Source: Bacteroidota bacterium
GTDB taxonomy: Bacteria > Bacteroidota > Bacteroidia > Bacteroidales > UBA1556
NCBI GenBank assembly: GCA_003648395.1
Contig: QMPB01000144.1
Coordinates: forward strand, 1 to 9,012
Reading direction: 5' to 3'
Length of the DNA stretch: 9,012 nucleotides
Of this stretch, positions 1 through 6,482 are shown in pieces. Made by a program: the position numbers and the translations under genes. The notes below the pieces were generated by a model, which was not told the DNA's origin, made no database searches, and saw nothing but the letters and a program-made list of their open reading frames with translations. Numbering within the stretch: the stretch's first letter is position 1; each line of letters starts with the position of its first letter.

Positions 1-41
1 TAAAGTTCATAAATTAAAGATATAAATACAGTTATAGTATA

Positions 42-434
42 TTAAATTTTAGGTAAGTTAATCTTATCCTTTTTAACATCTTCATCATTAATGTTGAATT
101 TTTTTAAAACACTAATATATAGTTCGTATTCTTTATTATGAATATCTCCATCAGCAATCATAACTAAGTCCATCCAAGCAAGAGCTCTTACTTTCTCTTT
201 ATAGGAAGATTTATCTAATATTTTAATAACTACTCTTAATTGGTCATCCGAAGATCCTAAGTCGGAGTTGATAAAACTATTAAAATCTGCATCAGAGATT
301 TTTTCTGTTTCACGCATTAAATTCATAGTGCGCCATTCAGGGTCTTTTGGATCAAAGTTTTTCTTTCCATCAGCTCCAGACATTAACCAGTATAAATAAA
401 GTAGTCCTGATTTGTAATTTAGTTTATTAGACAT
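42..434 (-). CDS. TerB-like helical protein
   Basis: A 130-residue, probably cytosolic protein with no signal peptide or membrane segment. Its second half (about residues 82-115) contains ALAWMDLVMIADGDIHNKEY, which resembles the core of TerB-like tellurite-resistance/stress domains, where an A-DG motif at the end of one helix is followed by a conserved Glu (here E102 or E104) in the next. A second ADG (residues 21-23) follows a similar hydrophobic helix near the N-terminus, so the protein may carry two related half-motifs. TerB-like domains bind metal ions in some characterised members; the exact role here is unknown. It is transcribed alone and divergently from the K+ channel, with a good -7 box about 40 nt upstream of the ATG. 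There is no ter operon around it, so a tellurite-resistance name is not justified. I am fairly sure it is a real gene and moderately sure of the family. Confidence 0.72.
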   Translation of the reverse strand: MSNKLNYKSGLLYLYWLMSGADGKKNFDPKDPEWRTMNLMRETEKISDADFNSFINSDLGSSDDQLRVVIKILDKSSYKEKVRALAWMDLVMIADGDIHNKEYELYISVLKKFNINDEDVKKDKINLPKI

Positions 435-474
435 TATATAATTGATTTAGTGATTTATGTATTATTTAGTGTGT

Positions 475-482
475 CAAATATA
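475..482 (-). promoter_or_regulatory. Bacteroidota -7 promoter box for the TerB-like gene
   Basis: Read on the minus strand this is TATATTTG, an exact match to the Bacteroidota -7 consensus TAnnTTTG. It lies about 40 nt upstream of the start codon at 434, which would give a leader of roughly 30-35 nt. No clear TTG appears at the expected -33 distance, so the call rests on the -7 box and its position only. Confidence 0.45.
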
Positions 483-566
483 CAATTAATTTTAAATAAA
501 TAAATATTTTATTTTAAAAAAATAAAATTTATTATATTTACCGTTTTAAAATACTAAATATTCATA

Positions 567-1640
567 GTGGACGATAGAATAAAGAAATACATTATTTGGG
601 GTGTTACAACGTTATCTTTATTTTTAATATTAGATATAGTTCTTGTTTTTGTAGAAAAAGACATTGTTGGATCTAGTATTCACTCTTTCTCTGATGCAGT
701 TTGGTATATGGTTGTTACTATTACTTCTGTAGGATATGGCGATATAGTGCCTGTTTCTGTTGTAGGTAAAGGTATAGGCTATTTTTTCATTTTTTCTAGT
801 TTGATAGTTTTAGGTATTTTAATAAGTAGTATGTCGTCAAATATTTCTACCATGATTGAAGAAAATAAGTTAGGTTACAAAGGGACAACATTTGAAAATC
901 ACATCGTTTGTATTGGATGGAATGATTTTAGTCATATGGTTGTGGATGAAGTGATCCACGCTTCGCGAAAAGTTGCAATTGTCACAAGAAAAAAGGATAA
1001 TATAGATTTAATACATAATCTATATGATAAAAAAAATGTTTTTGTGCTTTATGCAGATTATGATAATTTGGATTCAATTTCAAAAACGAACCCCGATAAA
1101 GCCTCTGAAGTTTTTCTTGGTTTAGAAAACGATACGGATGCTTTACTATATGTTATTAATTTCAAGAAAAAATATCCTAAACCTAATGTTGTAGTTGCAA
1201 TAAAGAATCACAAATTAAGGGAAACTTTTGTAACAGCTGGGGTTAAGTATATAGTGGCACGTAATGAAATAGCTTCCAAATTAGTAGCTAGCTACGTGTT
1301 TGAACCTGATGTTGCTGATCTAAATATAGACCTTTTAGGTGCGGCAGTACATGACGATGATTTTGATAATCAGCAATACCTTGTTACTAAAGAAAATCCC
1401 TTCTTAAATAAAAATTATGATGATGTTTTTGTGAAAATGAAACTGAAATATAATATTGTTTTATTAGGTATAAGTAAGCATGATAACAATGGAGGCAACT
1501 TAAAGTTACATGTAAACGCTCGCTCTGAAACTGTTATTGAGCTTAATGATTATTTAATAATTATGGTAGCAGGTAAAAGTAAAAAACGTGTTGAAAGGCT
1601 TTTCGGAGTTAAAGAAGGGAAATATATTTGTTCTAATTAA
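567..1640 (+). CDS. Two-TM potassium channel with RCK (TrkA-N/TrkA-C) domain
   Basis: A 357-residue inner-membrane K+ channel subunit, expected to act as a tetramer. TM1 is about residues 8-29 and the pore helix about 42-52. The selectivity filter TSVGYGD is at residues 53-59 and TM2 at about 66-90. The RCK N-lobe begins at about residue 111 (NHIVCIGWND); an RCK C-lobe covers about 253-348. The order TM-pore-TM-RCK and the length match MthK-type channels, and the GW dipeptide in the first Rossmann loop also recalls MthK. The canonical GxGxxG is GWNDFS here, so NAD binding is doubtful. The start is GTG: an in-frame TAA at 555-557 lies just upstream and the next Met (M48) falls inside the pore. 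There is no Shine-Dalgarno. The downstream binding-protein gene has its own promoter, so this gene is probably monocistronic. The channel assignment is firm; the gating ligand is unknown. Confidence 0.93.
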   Translation: MDDRIKKYIIWGVTTLSLFLILDIVLVFVEKDIVGSSIHSFSDAVWYMVVTITSVGYGDIVPVSVVGKGIGYFFIFSSLIVLGILISSMSSNISTMIEENKLGYKGTTFENHIVCIGWNDFSHMVVDEVIHASRKVAIVTRKKDNIDLIHNLYDKKNVFVLYADYDNLDSISKTNPDKASEVFLGLENDTDALLYVINFKKKYPKPNVVVAIKNHKLRETFVTAGVKYIVARNEIASKLVASYVFEPDVADLNIDLLGAAVHDDDFDNQQYLVTKENPFLNKNYDDVFVKMKLKYNIVLLGISKHDNNGGNLKLHVNARSETVIELNDYLIIMVAGKSKKRVERLFGVKEGKYICSN

Positions 1641-1660
1641 CGTATTTTATTATATATTTG
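1627..1660 (+). promoter_or_regulatory. Bacteroidota-type promoter of the TAXI gene
   Basis: TTTG at 1627-1630 is followed, after a 22-nt spacer, by TATATTTG at 1653-1660. This fits the Bacteroidota consensus TTTG/TTG at -33 and TAnnTTTG at -7. Transcription would start near 1667, about 35 nt before the ATG at 1702. The upstream element overlaps the last codons of the channel gene. Confidence 0.6.
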
Positions 1661-1701
1661 CTTTTTAATACAACAATTATAATAATACTAAAATATTTAA
1701 C

Positions 1702-2787
1702 ATGATTAAAAGATTAAAAATTACTTTGTCCCTTATAGTGCTAATGACTGCTATGGCAGCATCTTCGTTTGCACAAGAGTACGTTGAGCCTGAATTATTA
1801 ATTGTTTCTGGTTTTAAAGGAGGTACTAACTATGATATGGCTATGGATATGCAAAGAATGGCTCGCCCTACATTGGCTACACCTTCGTATGAAGATGGTG
1901 ATATGATAGTGGAAATGATAAACGGTAAACCTGTGGTTGATGAAGAAGGTGATACTTCTATGGTTGCTAAAAAAGTTTCAACAGGTGATACTTTAGAGTT
2001 CTTAGAAGTAAGAGATTCTGAAGGTAGTTATTATAACTTTTTGAGAATAATAAAGAGTAATACTGACCTTGCTTTTCTACAATATGATGTACTGTTATAT
2101 GAATCTATGAAAGATTTAACACGTACTTATAAAAAAACAGAGAATGTAAGAGTTATTATGCCAATGGGAAATGAGCAGATCCATATTATAGTATTAAAGA
2201 ATGCAGGTAAAAACACAATCGAAACTTATGATGATTTAAAAGGCAAGAAAGTTGCCATAGGATCATCTCTACAAGGAACTAATATTACTGCTAAGTATAT
2301 TAAAGAAATTACAGGAATGAAGTGGGATAATGTTGAAATCCCTTATGATAAAGCATTAAAAGCTTTGTTAAGTGAAAGAATAGATGCATTCTTCTATGTA
2401 GGAGCTGCACCAGTTTCAAATTTTACTGGTATGTCAAAGCAAATGCGTGATAGAATTACTCTATTACCATTAAATCCTTCTAAAGGTAAAGAAGAGTTAG
2501 ATGCTACATACGATACAACAATGATTAAACAATCTGATTATCCTAAGTGGATAAGTGAAAATATTCCAACATACTCTGTACGTTCGTTATTAGTTACTGA
2601 TATTAATGGTCAATCTGATGAAGAAAGAGATAATATTGTTAAGTTGATGAAAGTAGTTATTGAGAATAAGGATGATGCAAGAAATCACAAAAATTGGGCA
2701 GAGGTATTTAATGCTGAGAAAATGAAATCTAATAGAGAATTTATTGATTGGGATTTTTATGAGCCAACAATGAATTTATTTCAATAG
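1702..2787 (+). CDS. TAXI-family TRAP transporter solute-binding protein
   Basis: A 361-residue periplasmic binding protein. A Sec signal peptide spans residues 1-24 (KRLK, a hydrophobic core, then SSFA|QE). There is no lipobox Cys, so it is secreted rather than lipid-anchored. TAXI hallmarks are the early GGTNYD (40-45), TDLAFLQYDV (121-130), the DDLKGKKVAIGSS stretch (177-189) followed by GTNITAKYI, and the SERIDAFFYVGAAP hinge (224-237). These match the NMT1/TAXI fold that binds glutamate-like or other carboxylates. Between the first lobe motif and YNFLRI there is a stretch (about 56-111) that does not look like the usual TAXI region and may be an insertion. No DctQ/DctM permease gene is present in the window, so the transport partner is unknown and the substrate cannot be called. 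It has its own promoter upstream and a strong terminator downstream, indicating a single-gene unit. Confidence 0.85.
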   Translation: MIKRLKITLSLIVLMTAMAASSFAQEYVEPELLIVSGFKGGTNYDMAMDMQRMARPTLATPSYEDGDMIVEMINGKPVVDEEGDTSMVAKKVSTGDTLEFLEVRDSEGSYYNFLRIIKSNTDLAFLQYDVLLYESMKDLTRTYKKTENVRVIMPMGNEQIHIIVLKNAGKNTIETYDDLKGKKVAIGSSLQGTNITAKYIKEITGMKWDNVEIPYDKALKALLSERIDAFFYVGAAPVSNFTGMSKQMRDRITLLPLNPSKGKEELDATYDTTMIKQSDYPKWISENIPTYSVRSLLVTDINGQSDEERDNIVKLMKVVIENKDDARNHKNWAEVFNAEKMKSNREFIDWDFYEPTMNLFQ

Positions 2788-2801
2788 AATGCTTTAAGAA
2801 G

Positions 2802-2840
2802 AAATAAAAAATGCGAACTAAAAGTTCGTATTTTTTATTT
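2802..2840 (+). terminator. Rho-independent terminator of the TAXI gene
   Basis: The arms 2802-2818 and 2824-2840 form a 17-bp hairpin with one G-U pair and a 5-nt TAAAA loop. The G/C-bearing core is GCGAAC with GTTCGT, and the 3' arm carries a run of six T. It starts 14 nt after the stop codon. The matching A run on the 5' side means it could also work on the opposite strand. Confidence 0.85.
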
Positions 2841-2850
2841 AATATAGTCG

Positions 2851-2896
2851 CATAAGAAAGGCTAGTAAAATAATTATTTTACTAGCCTTTCTTATG
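2851..2896. terminator. 46-nt perfect palindrome, probable bidirectional terminator
   Basis: The 46 nt are perfectly self-complementary: 23 bp if fully paired, or about 21 bp with an AATT loop. It lies in the convergent gap, 23 nt beyond the fabH stop, and is the only candidate terminator directly downstream of fabH. The 3' flank is only moderately T-rich (CTTTCTTATGTTT), so termination would rely mainly on stem strength. Position and symmetry favour a terminator over a protein-binding site. Confidence 0.6.
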
Positions 2897-2919
2897 TTTA
2901 ATAAGATTGTGCGTTATTA

Positions 2920-3909
2920 TTAATAAGCCCATTTTAGATATATAGAACCCCAAGTAAACCCAGCTCCAAAAGTTGATAAGATTAGATTATCACCTTTCTT
3001 GAGCTTGCTCTCATAATCAGCAATACATAAAGGAAGAGTTCCAGCTGTTGTATTACCATATTTCTCTATATTAATCATTACTTTCTTTGGATCTAACCCC
3101 ATGCGCTTAGCTGTAGCCGAAATAATACGCATGTTTGCTTGATGAGGTACTAAATAAGTTATATCATCAGATGTAAGATTATGTTTCTTCATGATTTCTA
3201 CAGATACATCTGCCATTTTAGATACTGCCCATTTAAATACAGGTTGTCCATCTTGAAAAATATAATGTAATTTATCATCAATAGTTTTATGTGAAGGAGG
3301 TAATACAGAGCCCCCAGCTTTTTGATGTAAGAATTGACGACCTACACCATCGCTCTCTAGAAGCATATCAATAACGCCCAAGCCTTCATTATTTGGCTCT
3401 AACATTACAGCACCTGCACCATCACCAAAAATGGGAGCAACCGAACGGTCTGTATAATCAACAATTGAGGACATCTTGTCCGCACCTATTATTATTACTT
3501 TCTTATACATTCCACTCTCTACGTATCTTGCACCAGTTGCTAAAGCATATAAAAAACCAGAACATCCTGCATTTAAGTCAAAATGAAATGCGTTTTTAAT
3601 ACCAGCTTTATCAGCAATAATATTAGCTGTAGCAGGAAAAACATGGTCAGGTGTTACTGTTGCACAAATTACTAAATCAATCTCTTCAGGTCTAGTATTT
3701 GTTTTTTCTAGAAGGTTGTTAACTGCTCTAACTCCCATAAATGAAGTGCCTTCGTTTTCTTCTTTAAGAATGCGGCGCTCTTTAATGCCAATTCTTGTCA
3801 TTATCCACTCGTCAGAAGTGTCTAAAGTTTTAGCTAATTCATGATTGGTTAGTATATACTCAGGTAAATATGATCCAATTCCTGTAATTGCTGCTGTAGT
3901 TTTTATCAT
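2920..3909 (-). CDS. fabH: Beta-ketoacyl-ACP synthase III (FabH)
   Basis: A 329-residue cytosolic enzyme of the usual KAS III length. It condenses an acyl-CoA primer (often acetyl-CoA) with malonyl-ACP to start type II fatty-acid synthesis. The thiolase-fold Cys-His-Asn triad is intact: C116 in NAGCSGF, H256 in VPHQANMR and N286 in YGNTTAG. Other KAS III signatures are ITGIGSYLP near the N-terminus, [14 protein letters not shown] (33-46), [10 protein letters not shown] (161-170) and the C-terminal FGAGFTWGS (314-322). The Asn motif reads GNTTAGT where GNTSAAS is common; this is conservative. The start ATG is followed directly by the first beta-strand, and no Shine-Dalgarno is seen. It lies 194 nt downstream of rpmF behind a hairpin, so it is expressed by readthrough or from its own unrecognised promoter. 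Very secure. Confidence 0.97.
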   Translation of the reverse strand: MIKTTAAITGIGSYLPEYILTNHELAKTLDTSDEWIMTRIGIKERRILKEENEGTSFMGVRAVNNLLEKTNTRPEEIDLVICATVTPDHVFPATANIIADKAGIKNAFHFDLNAGCSGFLYALATGARYVESGMYKKVIIIGADKMSSIVDYTDRSVAPIFGDGAGAVMLEPNNEGLGVIDMLLESDGVGRQFLHQKAGGSVLPPSHKTIDDKLHYIFQDGQPVFKWAVSKMADVSVEIMKKHNLTSDDITYLVPHQANMRIISATAKRMGLDPKKVMINIEKYGNTTAGTLPLCIADYESKLKKGDNLILSTFGAGFTWGSIYLKWAY

Positions 3910-3994
3910 CTTATAGAATTTTTATATAATAATATCGTTGTCTATTTATTGACTCTTTATACCAATTTGCAATCTTACGAAACTTATGGATATA

Positions 3995-4040
3995 AAAAAA
4001 GCAAAGTTATTGTTTTTAATAAAACAAACTTTGCTTTTTT
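3995..4040 (-). terminator. Terminator between rpmF and fabH
   Basis: The arms 3995-4008 and 4027-4040 pair over 14 bp, with a GCAAAG/CTTTGC core between A and T runs. They enclose a second short stem (4011-4016 with 4021-4026) and a TAAT loop; two unpaired bases (4009-4010) separate the stems. On the minus strand the hairpin ends in a run of T, as expected for an intrinsic terminator 64 nt beyond the rpmF stop. It probably limits readthrough from yceD-rpmF into fabH. Confidence 0.75.
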
Positions 4041-4103
4041 ATCAAATTATCAACAGATAATTAACTAAGTATCTTTATCAAGATATATAATCGAGAATTA
4101 AAA

Positions 4104-4289
4104 CTAAACTGCAGCTTCTTTCTCAATTGCTACCTGACCTCTATAAGTACCACACTCATTACAAACTCTGTGGTATAATACTGTTGCTCCACAGTTTGGG
4201 CAAGTTACATATGTTGGTGCAACTGCTTTATAGTGAGTTCTTCGTTTATCACGACGTGTTTTTGATATTTTTCGCTTAGGATGTGCCAT
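4104..4289 (-). CDS. rpmF: 50S ribosomal protein bL32
   Basis: A 61-residue structural protein of the large ribosomal subunit. The N-terminus [17 protein letters not shown] is the classic basic bL32 head. It is followed by a zinc ribbon with four cysteines, CPNC (30-33) and CNEC (43-46), so this is the zinc-binding (C+) form of L32. The ending [10 protein letters not shown] is typical. It starts 21 nt after the yceD stop and is probably cotranscribed with it from the promoter at 4855-4884; a hairpin terminator follows. No Shine-Dalgarno is present, in keeping with Bacteroidota. Very secure. Confidence 0.98.
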   Translation of the reverse strand: MAHPKRKISKTRRDKRRTHYKAVAPTYVTCPNCGATVLYHRVCNECGTYRGQVAIEKEAAV

Positions 4290-4310
4290 AACTATTCTAT
4301 TTATATATTA

Positions 4311-4832
4311 TTAATCGTCAAATTTTATATTCTTTAATACGTCCCATCTTGAATCTGTTTGCTCTCGTTTAGCATAATCATCAATTAGGTTTAATTGTTC
4401 TGTTTTGCAAGTACTATTACCATCCTCATCATCAGGATGAACTTTTTTAATAGGGATTTGTAAAAGTATGTTCTCCATAATTAATTCACTAGCATCTATA
4501 AAGTGATTATCCTCTTCAAGATATATAATATCGTCATTATGAATGTCTGAACTTATGCCAAATTTAAAAATTTGATTATGGTTTATATTAATCTCATAAT
4601 CAAAATTATCTAAACATCTATCACATATTAGTGATATTGTACCAATAATATTAATATCAGCTTGCATTAGCCTGCTCTGTTTGTCTAGTACAAAATGTAC
4701 TTCTAAATTACCACCATTAATGGTATCTACTTGCTTATTTACAAAGAACTTATCATCTACATGAAAGTTGTAATCATGTTGCCCAATACTCAGTCCCTTA
4801 TGTGGTATCTGATATTCAATCAACTTATCCAT
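4311..4832 (-). CDS. yceD: YceD/DUF177 family protein
   Basis: A 173-residue cytosolic protein of the DUF177/YceD family, whose members are linked to 23S rRNA accumulation and large-subunit assembly and are usually encoded next to rpmF. The family CxxC is at residues 70-73 (LICDRCLDNF). The acidic stretch and VHP (131-133) with a later Cys (C142) are present, and the C-terminal DSRWDVLKNIK (160-170) matches the conserved (D)PRW..L..L end of the family. Overall sequence is divergent, as is usual for Bacteroidota DUF177 proteins, so the rpmF neighbour is important support. It is the first gene of a yceD-rpmF transcription unit, with a strong promoter directly upstream and a leader of only about 15 nt. 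Its exact molecular role is not settled. Confidence 0.88.
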   Translation of the reverse strand: MDKLIEYQIPHKGLSIGQHDYNFHVDDKFFVNKQVDTINGGNLEVHFVLDKQSRLMQADINIIGTISLICDRCLDNFDYEININHNQIFKFGISSDIHNDDIIYLEEDNHFIDASELIMENILLQIPIKKVHPDDEDGNSTCKTEQLNLIDDYAKREQTDSRWDVLKNIKFDD

Positions 4833-4854
4833 ATCTTAAATAATTTTGGGGCTG

Positions 4855-4884
4855 CAAAAGTAATCAATTATTTCATTAATACAA
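4855..4884 (-). promoter_or_regulatory. Promoter of yceD-rpmF
   Basis: On the minus strand this reads TTG (4884-4882), a 19-nt spacer, then TACTTTTG (4862-4855). Both boxes and the spacing match the Bacteroidota housekeeping promoter TTG-N19-TAnnTTTG. Transcription would begin near 4848, about 15 nt before the start codon at 4832. It is the best promoter match in the window. Confidence 0.72.
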
Positions 4885-5568
4885 GCTTTTTGTTTTAATT
4901 TGAAATAAATTATTTGGTAATAATTATAATGCGAATTCCTTTAAATTCAGTGAGTTTGCTGCTATTGTAGCTTTTGTTAGAATATAAAAATGATTGGTTT
5001 ATAGTAAAAAACAACAAAAATAGACCCTTTTTTAAAAAAAATATAGTAAAAGGTACGCCTAAACTTTTTAAACTTCATAAAAGCAGATGAGACTTATGTT
5101 ATTACTAATTAAAACTTGTATAATATAATGATACTAAAGTTAGTACGGGAGATTATTTATTGAAAATATTTCTGAGAATTTCTTTTATATAAATAGATTA
5201 TCCTACTGCATTTATCTTTAGAATAAAAAAAACAGTTAAAAACTAGTAAATAAGAAAAAAAAACCCTACTTTTACTCTGTATTTATAAATAGAATTAATT
5301 GAATTAAAAATTCATCTTAATGTATAGTAATATTGTGAATATAAAAAATATGAATAACTAACTTTTCATTTTGTTAAACGAACTTATTTTATTTAAAAAT
5401 TGTGAAATAACTGAGATATTATAGAATTATACATACGAAATTAATATGATAAAAATAATTGTTTAATTCATCTATCGGACTACGCAGTTTAAATAGGCAT
5501 AGAATGTTTTTTTTGTGTAATCTACTAAGTTGTTGGTAAAACAGGTATGACCATTAATATATATATAT
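4885..5568. other. Long AT-rich non-coding gap upstream of usp1
   Basis: About 680 nt with no credible gene on either strand. Reading frames are short and lack recognisable motifs; for example an ATG at 5087 stops after 13 codons. I see no tRNA, no strong G/C-bearing hairpin and no exact TAnnTTTG box on the plus strand. There are long A runs (about 5030 and 5250), a short inverted repeat TACTAA-AG-TTAGTA at 5132-5145, and an (AT)7 tract touching the usp1 start codon. It presumably holds the usp1 promoter and leader, perhaps under an alternative sigma factor, but I cannot place it. Confidence 0.5.
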
Positions 5569-5570
5569 AT
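5557..5570 (+). repeat. (AT)7 dinucleotide tract at the usp1 start codon
   Basis: Seven AT units run into the start codon; the last unit supplies the AT of the usp1 ATG (5569-5571). No Shine-Dalgarno precedes it. An out-of-frame ATG lies upstream at 5547. Confidence 0.7.
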
Positions 5571-6417
5571 GAAACGAATAATAATAGTAGCAATGGATTT
5601 TTCGGAAGGAGCTATAAACGCGCTGAACTTTGCTGTTATGGTTGCTAATGCTATACAGGCTAATATAATGATGGTTTGGGTAGATAAAAGCAAGCAAGCT
5701 AGTACAGTATATTCTAATGCCTCTGACCCTCGTTTGGAAGTAAAAAAACGTTTTGAAAGTCTAATTGAAGAATATTCAGAAAGATTTACAGGTGGTAAAT
5801 TCTTATATAAAATGCGCTATGGTAAAGTTTTTACTGAGATTACTAATCAAGCTAAATACCATGATGCTGATTTAATAATTGCAGGAACACATGGTGCTTC
5901 AGGTTTTGATGAGTTTTGGATGGGCAGTAATGCTTATAAGATTGTGGCACATGCCGTATGCCCAGTACTTACGCTGCGTGCTTTTGATGGAAACGATAGA
6001 GTTATAAAGAAAATATTATTACCAATTGATAGTACAAGAGAAACTAGACAAAAAATCTTATTTACCAGTTATTTAGCACGTCATTTTGATGCTGAGTTGG
6101 TGATATTATCAGTTTTTTCTTCAAAAGTAGATACAATTATTTCGCTTGTAGAAGGTTATGTAAAACAGGCAGCTAAGTATTGTGAAGATAATGATATTAA
6201 ATATTCTGTAGATAGTTTTGATGCAGAAAACATTACAAATTCTACAATCAAATATGCTAAAGAGAACGATATTGATTTAATATCAATAATGACAGATCAA
6301 GAGTCTTCTCCTATGAATTTATTTCTAGGACCTTATGCGCAGCAAATGGTTAATCATAGTCCTATCCCTGTGCTCTCTATTCGTTCAAAGAATATATATG
6401 ATTATAAAATGAAATAG
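5569..6417 (+). CDS. Tandem universal stress protein (Usp1)
   Basis: A 282-residue cytosolic protein made of two fused UspA-like domains (about 1-137 and 146-272). Domain 1 opens with IIIVAMDFSEGA (D10) and carries a full ATP-binding motif G-2x-G-9x-G-S: GTHG at 106-109 and GS at 119-120, followed by CPVLTLR (131-137). Domain 2 starts with LLPIDST then TRQK (159-162) and ends with SPIPVLSIR, but lacks the glycine loop and so probably does not bind nucleotide. Family members bind ATP or AMP and support survival in stress such as starvation or low oxygen; the client here is unknown. It is the first of three paralogues and is followed after 65 nt by usp2, with a hairpin between. The start is placed by homology with usp2 and usp3, whose N-termini align without gaps. 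Confidence 0.93.
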   Translation: MKRIIIVAMDFSEGAINALNFAVMVANAIQANIMMVWVDKSKQASTVYSNASDPRLEVKKRFESLIEEYSERFTGGKFLYKMRYGKVFTEITNQAKYHDADLIIAGTHGASGFDEFWMGSNAYKIVAHAVCPVLTLRAFDGNDRVIKKILLPIDSTRETRQKILFTSYLARHFDAELVILSVFSSKVDTIISLVEGYVKQAAKYCEDNDIKYSVDSFDAENITNSTIKYAKENDIDLISIMTDQESSPMNLFLGPYAQQMVNHSPIPVLSIRSKNIYDYKMK

Positions 6418-6428
6418 TAAAAATAATA

Positions 6429-6458
6429 TATATATACAATGTATCCATTGTATATATA
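6429..6458 (+). other. Intercistronic 13-bp hairpin between usp1 and usp2
   Basis: The arms 6429-6441 and 6446-6458 pair perfectly around a TATC loop; the core is ACAATG/CATTGT and the outer part is alternating TA. There is no following T run, so it is not a typical terminator. It sits 11 nt after the usp1 stop and 24 nt before the usp2 start, where it could stabilise the upstream RNA end, attenuate transcription or act as a DNA operator. Confidence 0.6.
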
Positions 6459-6482
6459 ATATACTAATATAAATACTTTATT

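Noticed and set aside
533..540. TATATTTA as the K+ channel promoter
   Set aside because: Lacks the final G and any TTG at about -33; in such AT-rich DNA this match is expected by chance.
3393..3599. 68-codon open frame on the plus strand
   Set aside because: It lies wholly inside fabH on the opposite strand, and its residues (Leu/His/Gln-rich) show no family motif; fabH is certain.
3979..3986. TAAGTTTC on the minus strand as a fabH promoter
   Set aside because: The last base differs from TAnnTTTG and the nearest upstream TTTG is only 15 nt away inside the terminator stem; too weak to annotate.
4968..4975. TAGCTTTT on the plus strand as a distant usp1 promoter
   Set aside because: One base off the consensus, no TTG at the proper distance and almost 600 nt from usp1.
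5132..5145. Inverted repeat TACTAA-AG-TTAGTA as an operator
   Set aside because: Only six base pairs, in very AT-rich DNA where such repeats arise by chance; no linked promoter.
4833..5568. CRISPR array or tRNA in the long gap
   Set aside because: No regularly spaced direct repeats and no cloverleaf or CCA-type end could be found.
5472..5693. 73-codon open frame on the minus strand
   Set aside because: It overlaps the usp1 start antisense and extends into AT-rich DNA; the hydrophobic composition comes from the reverse strand of usp1.
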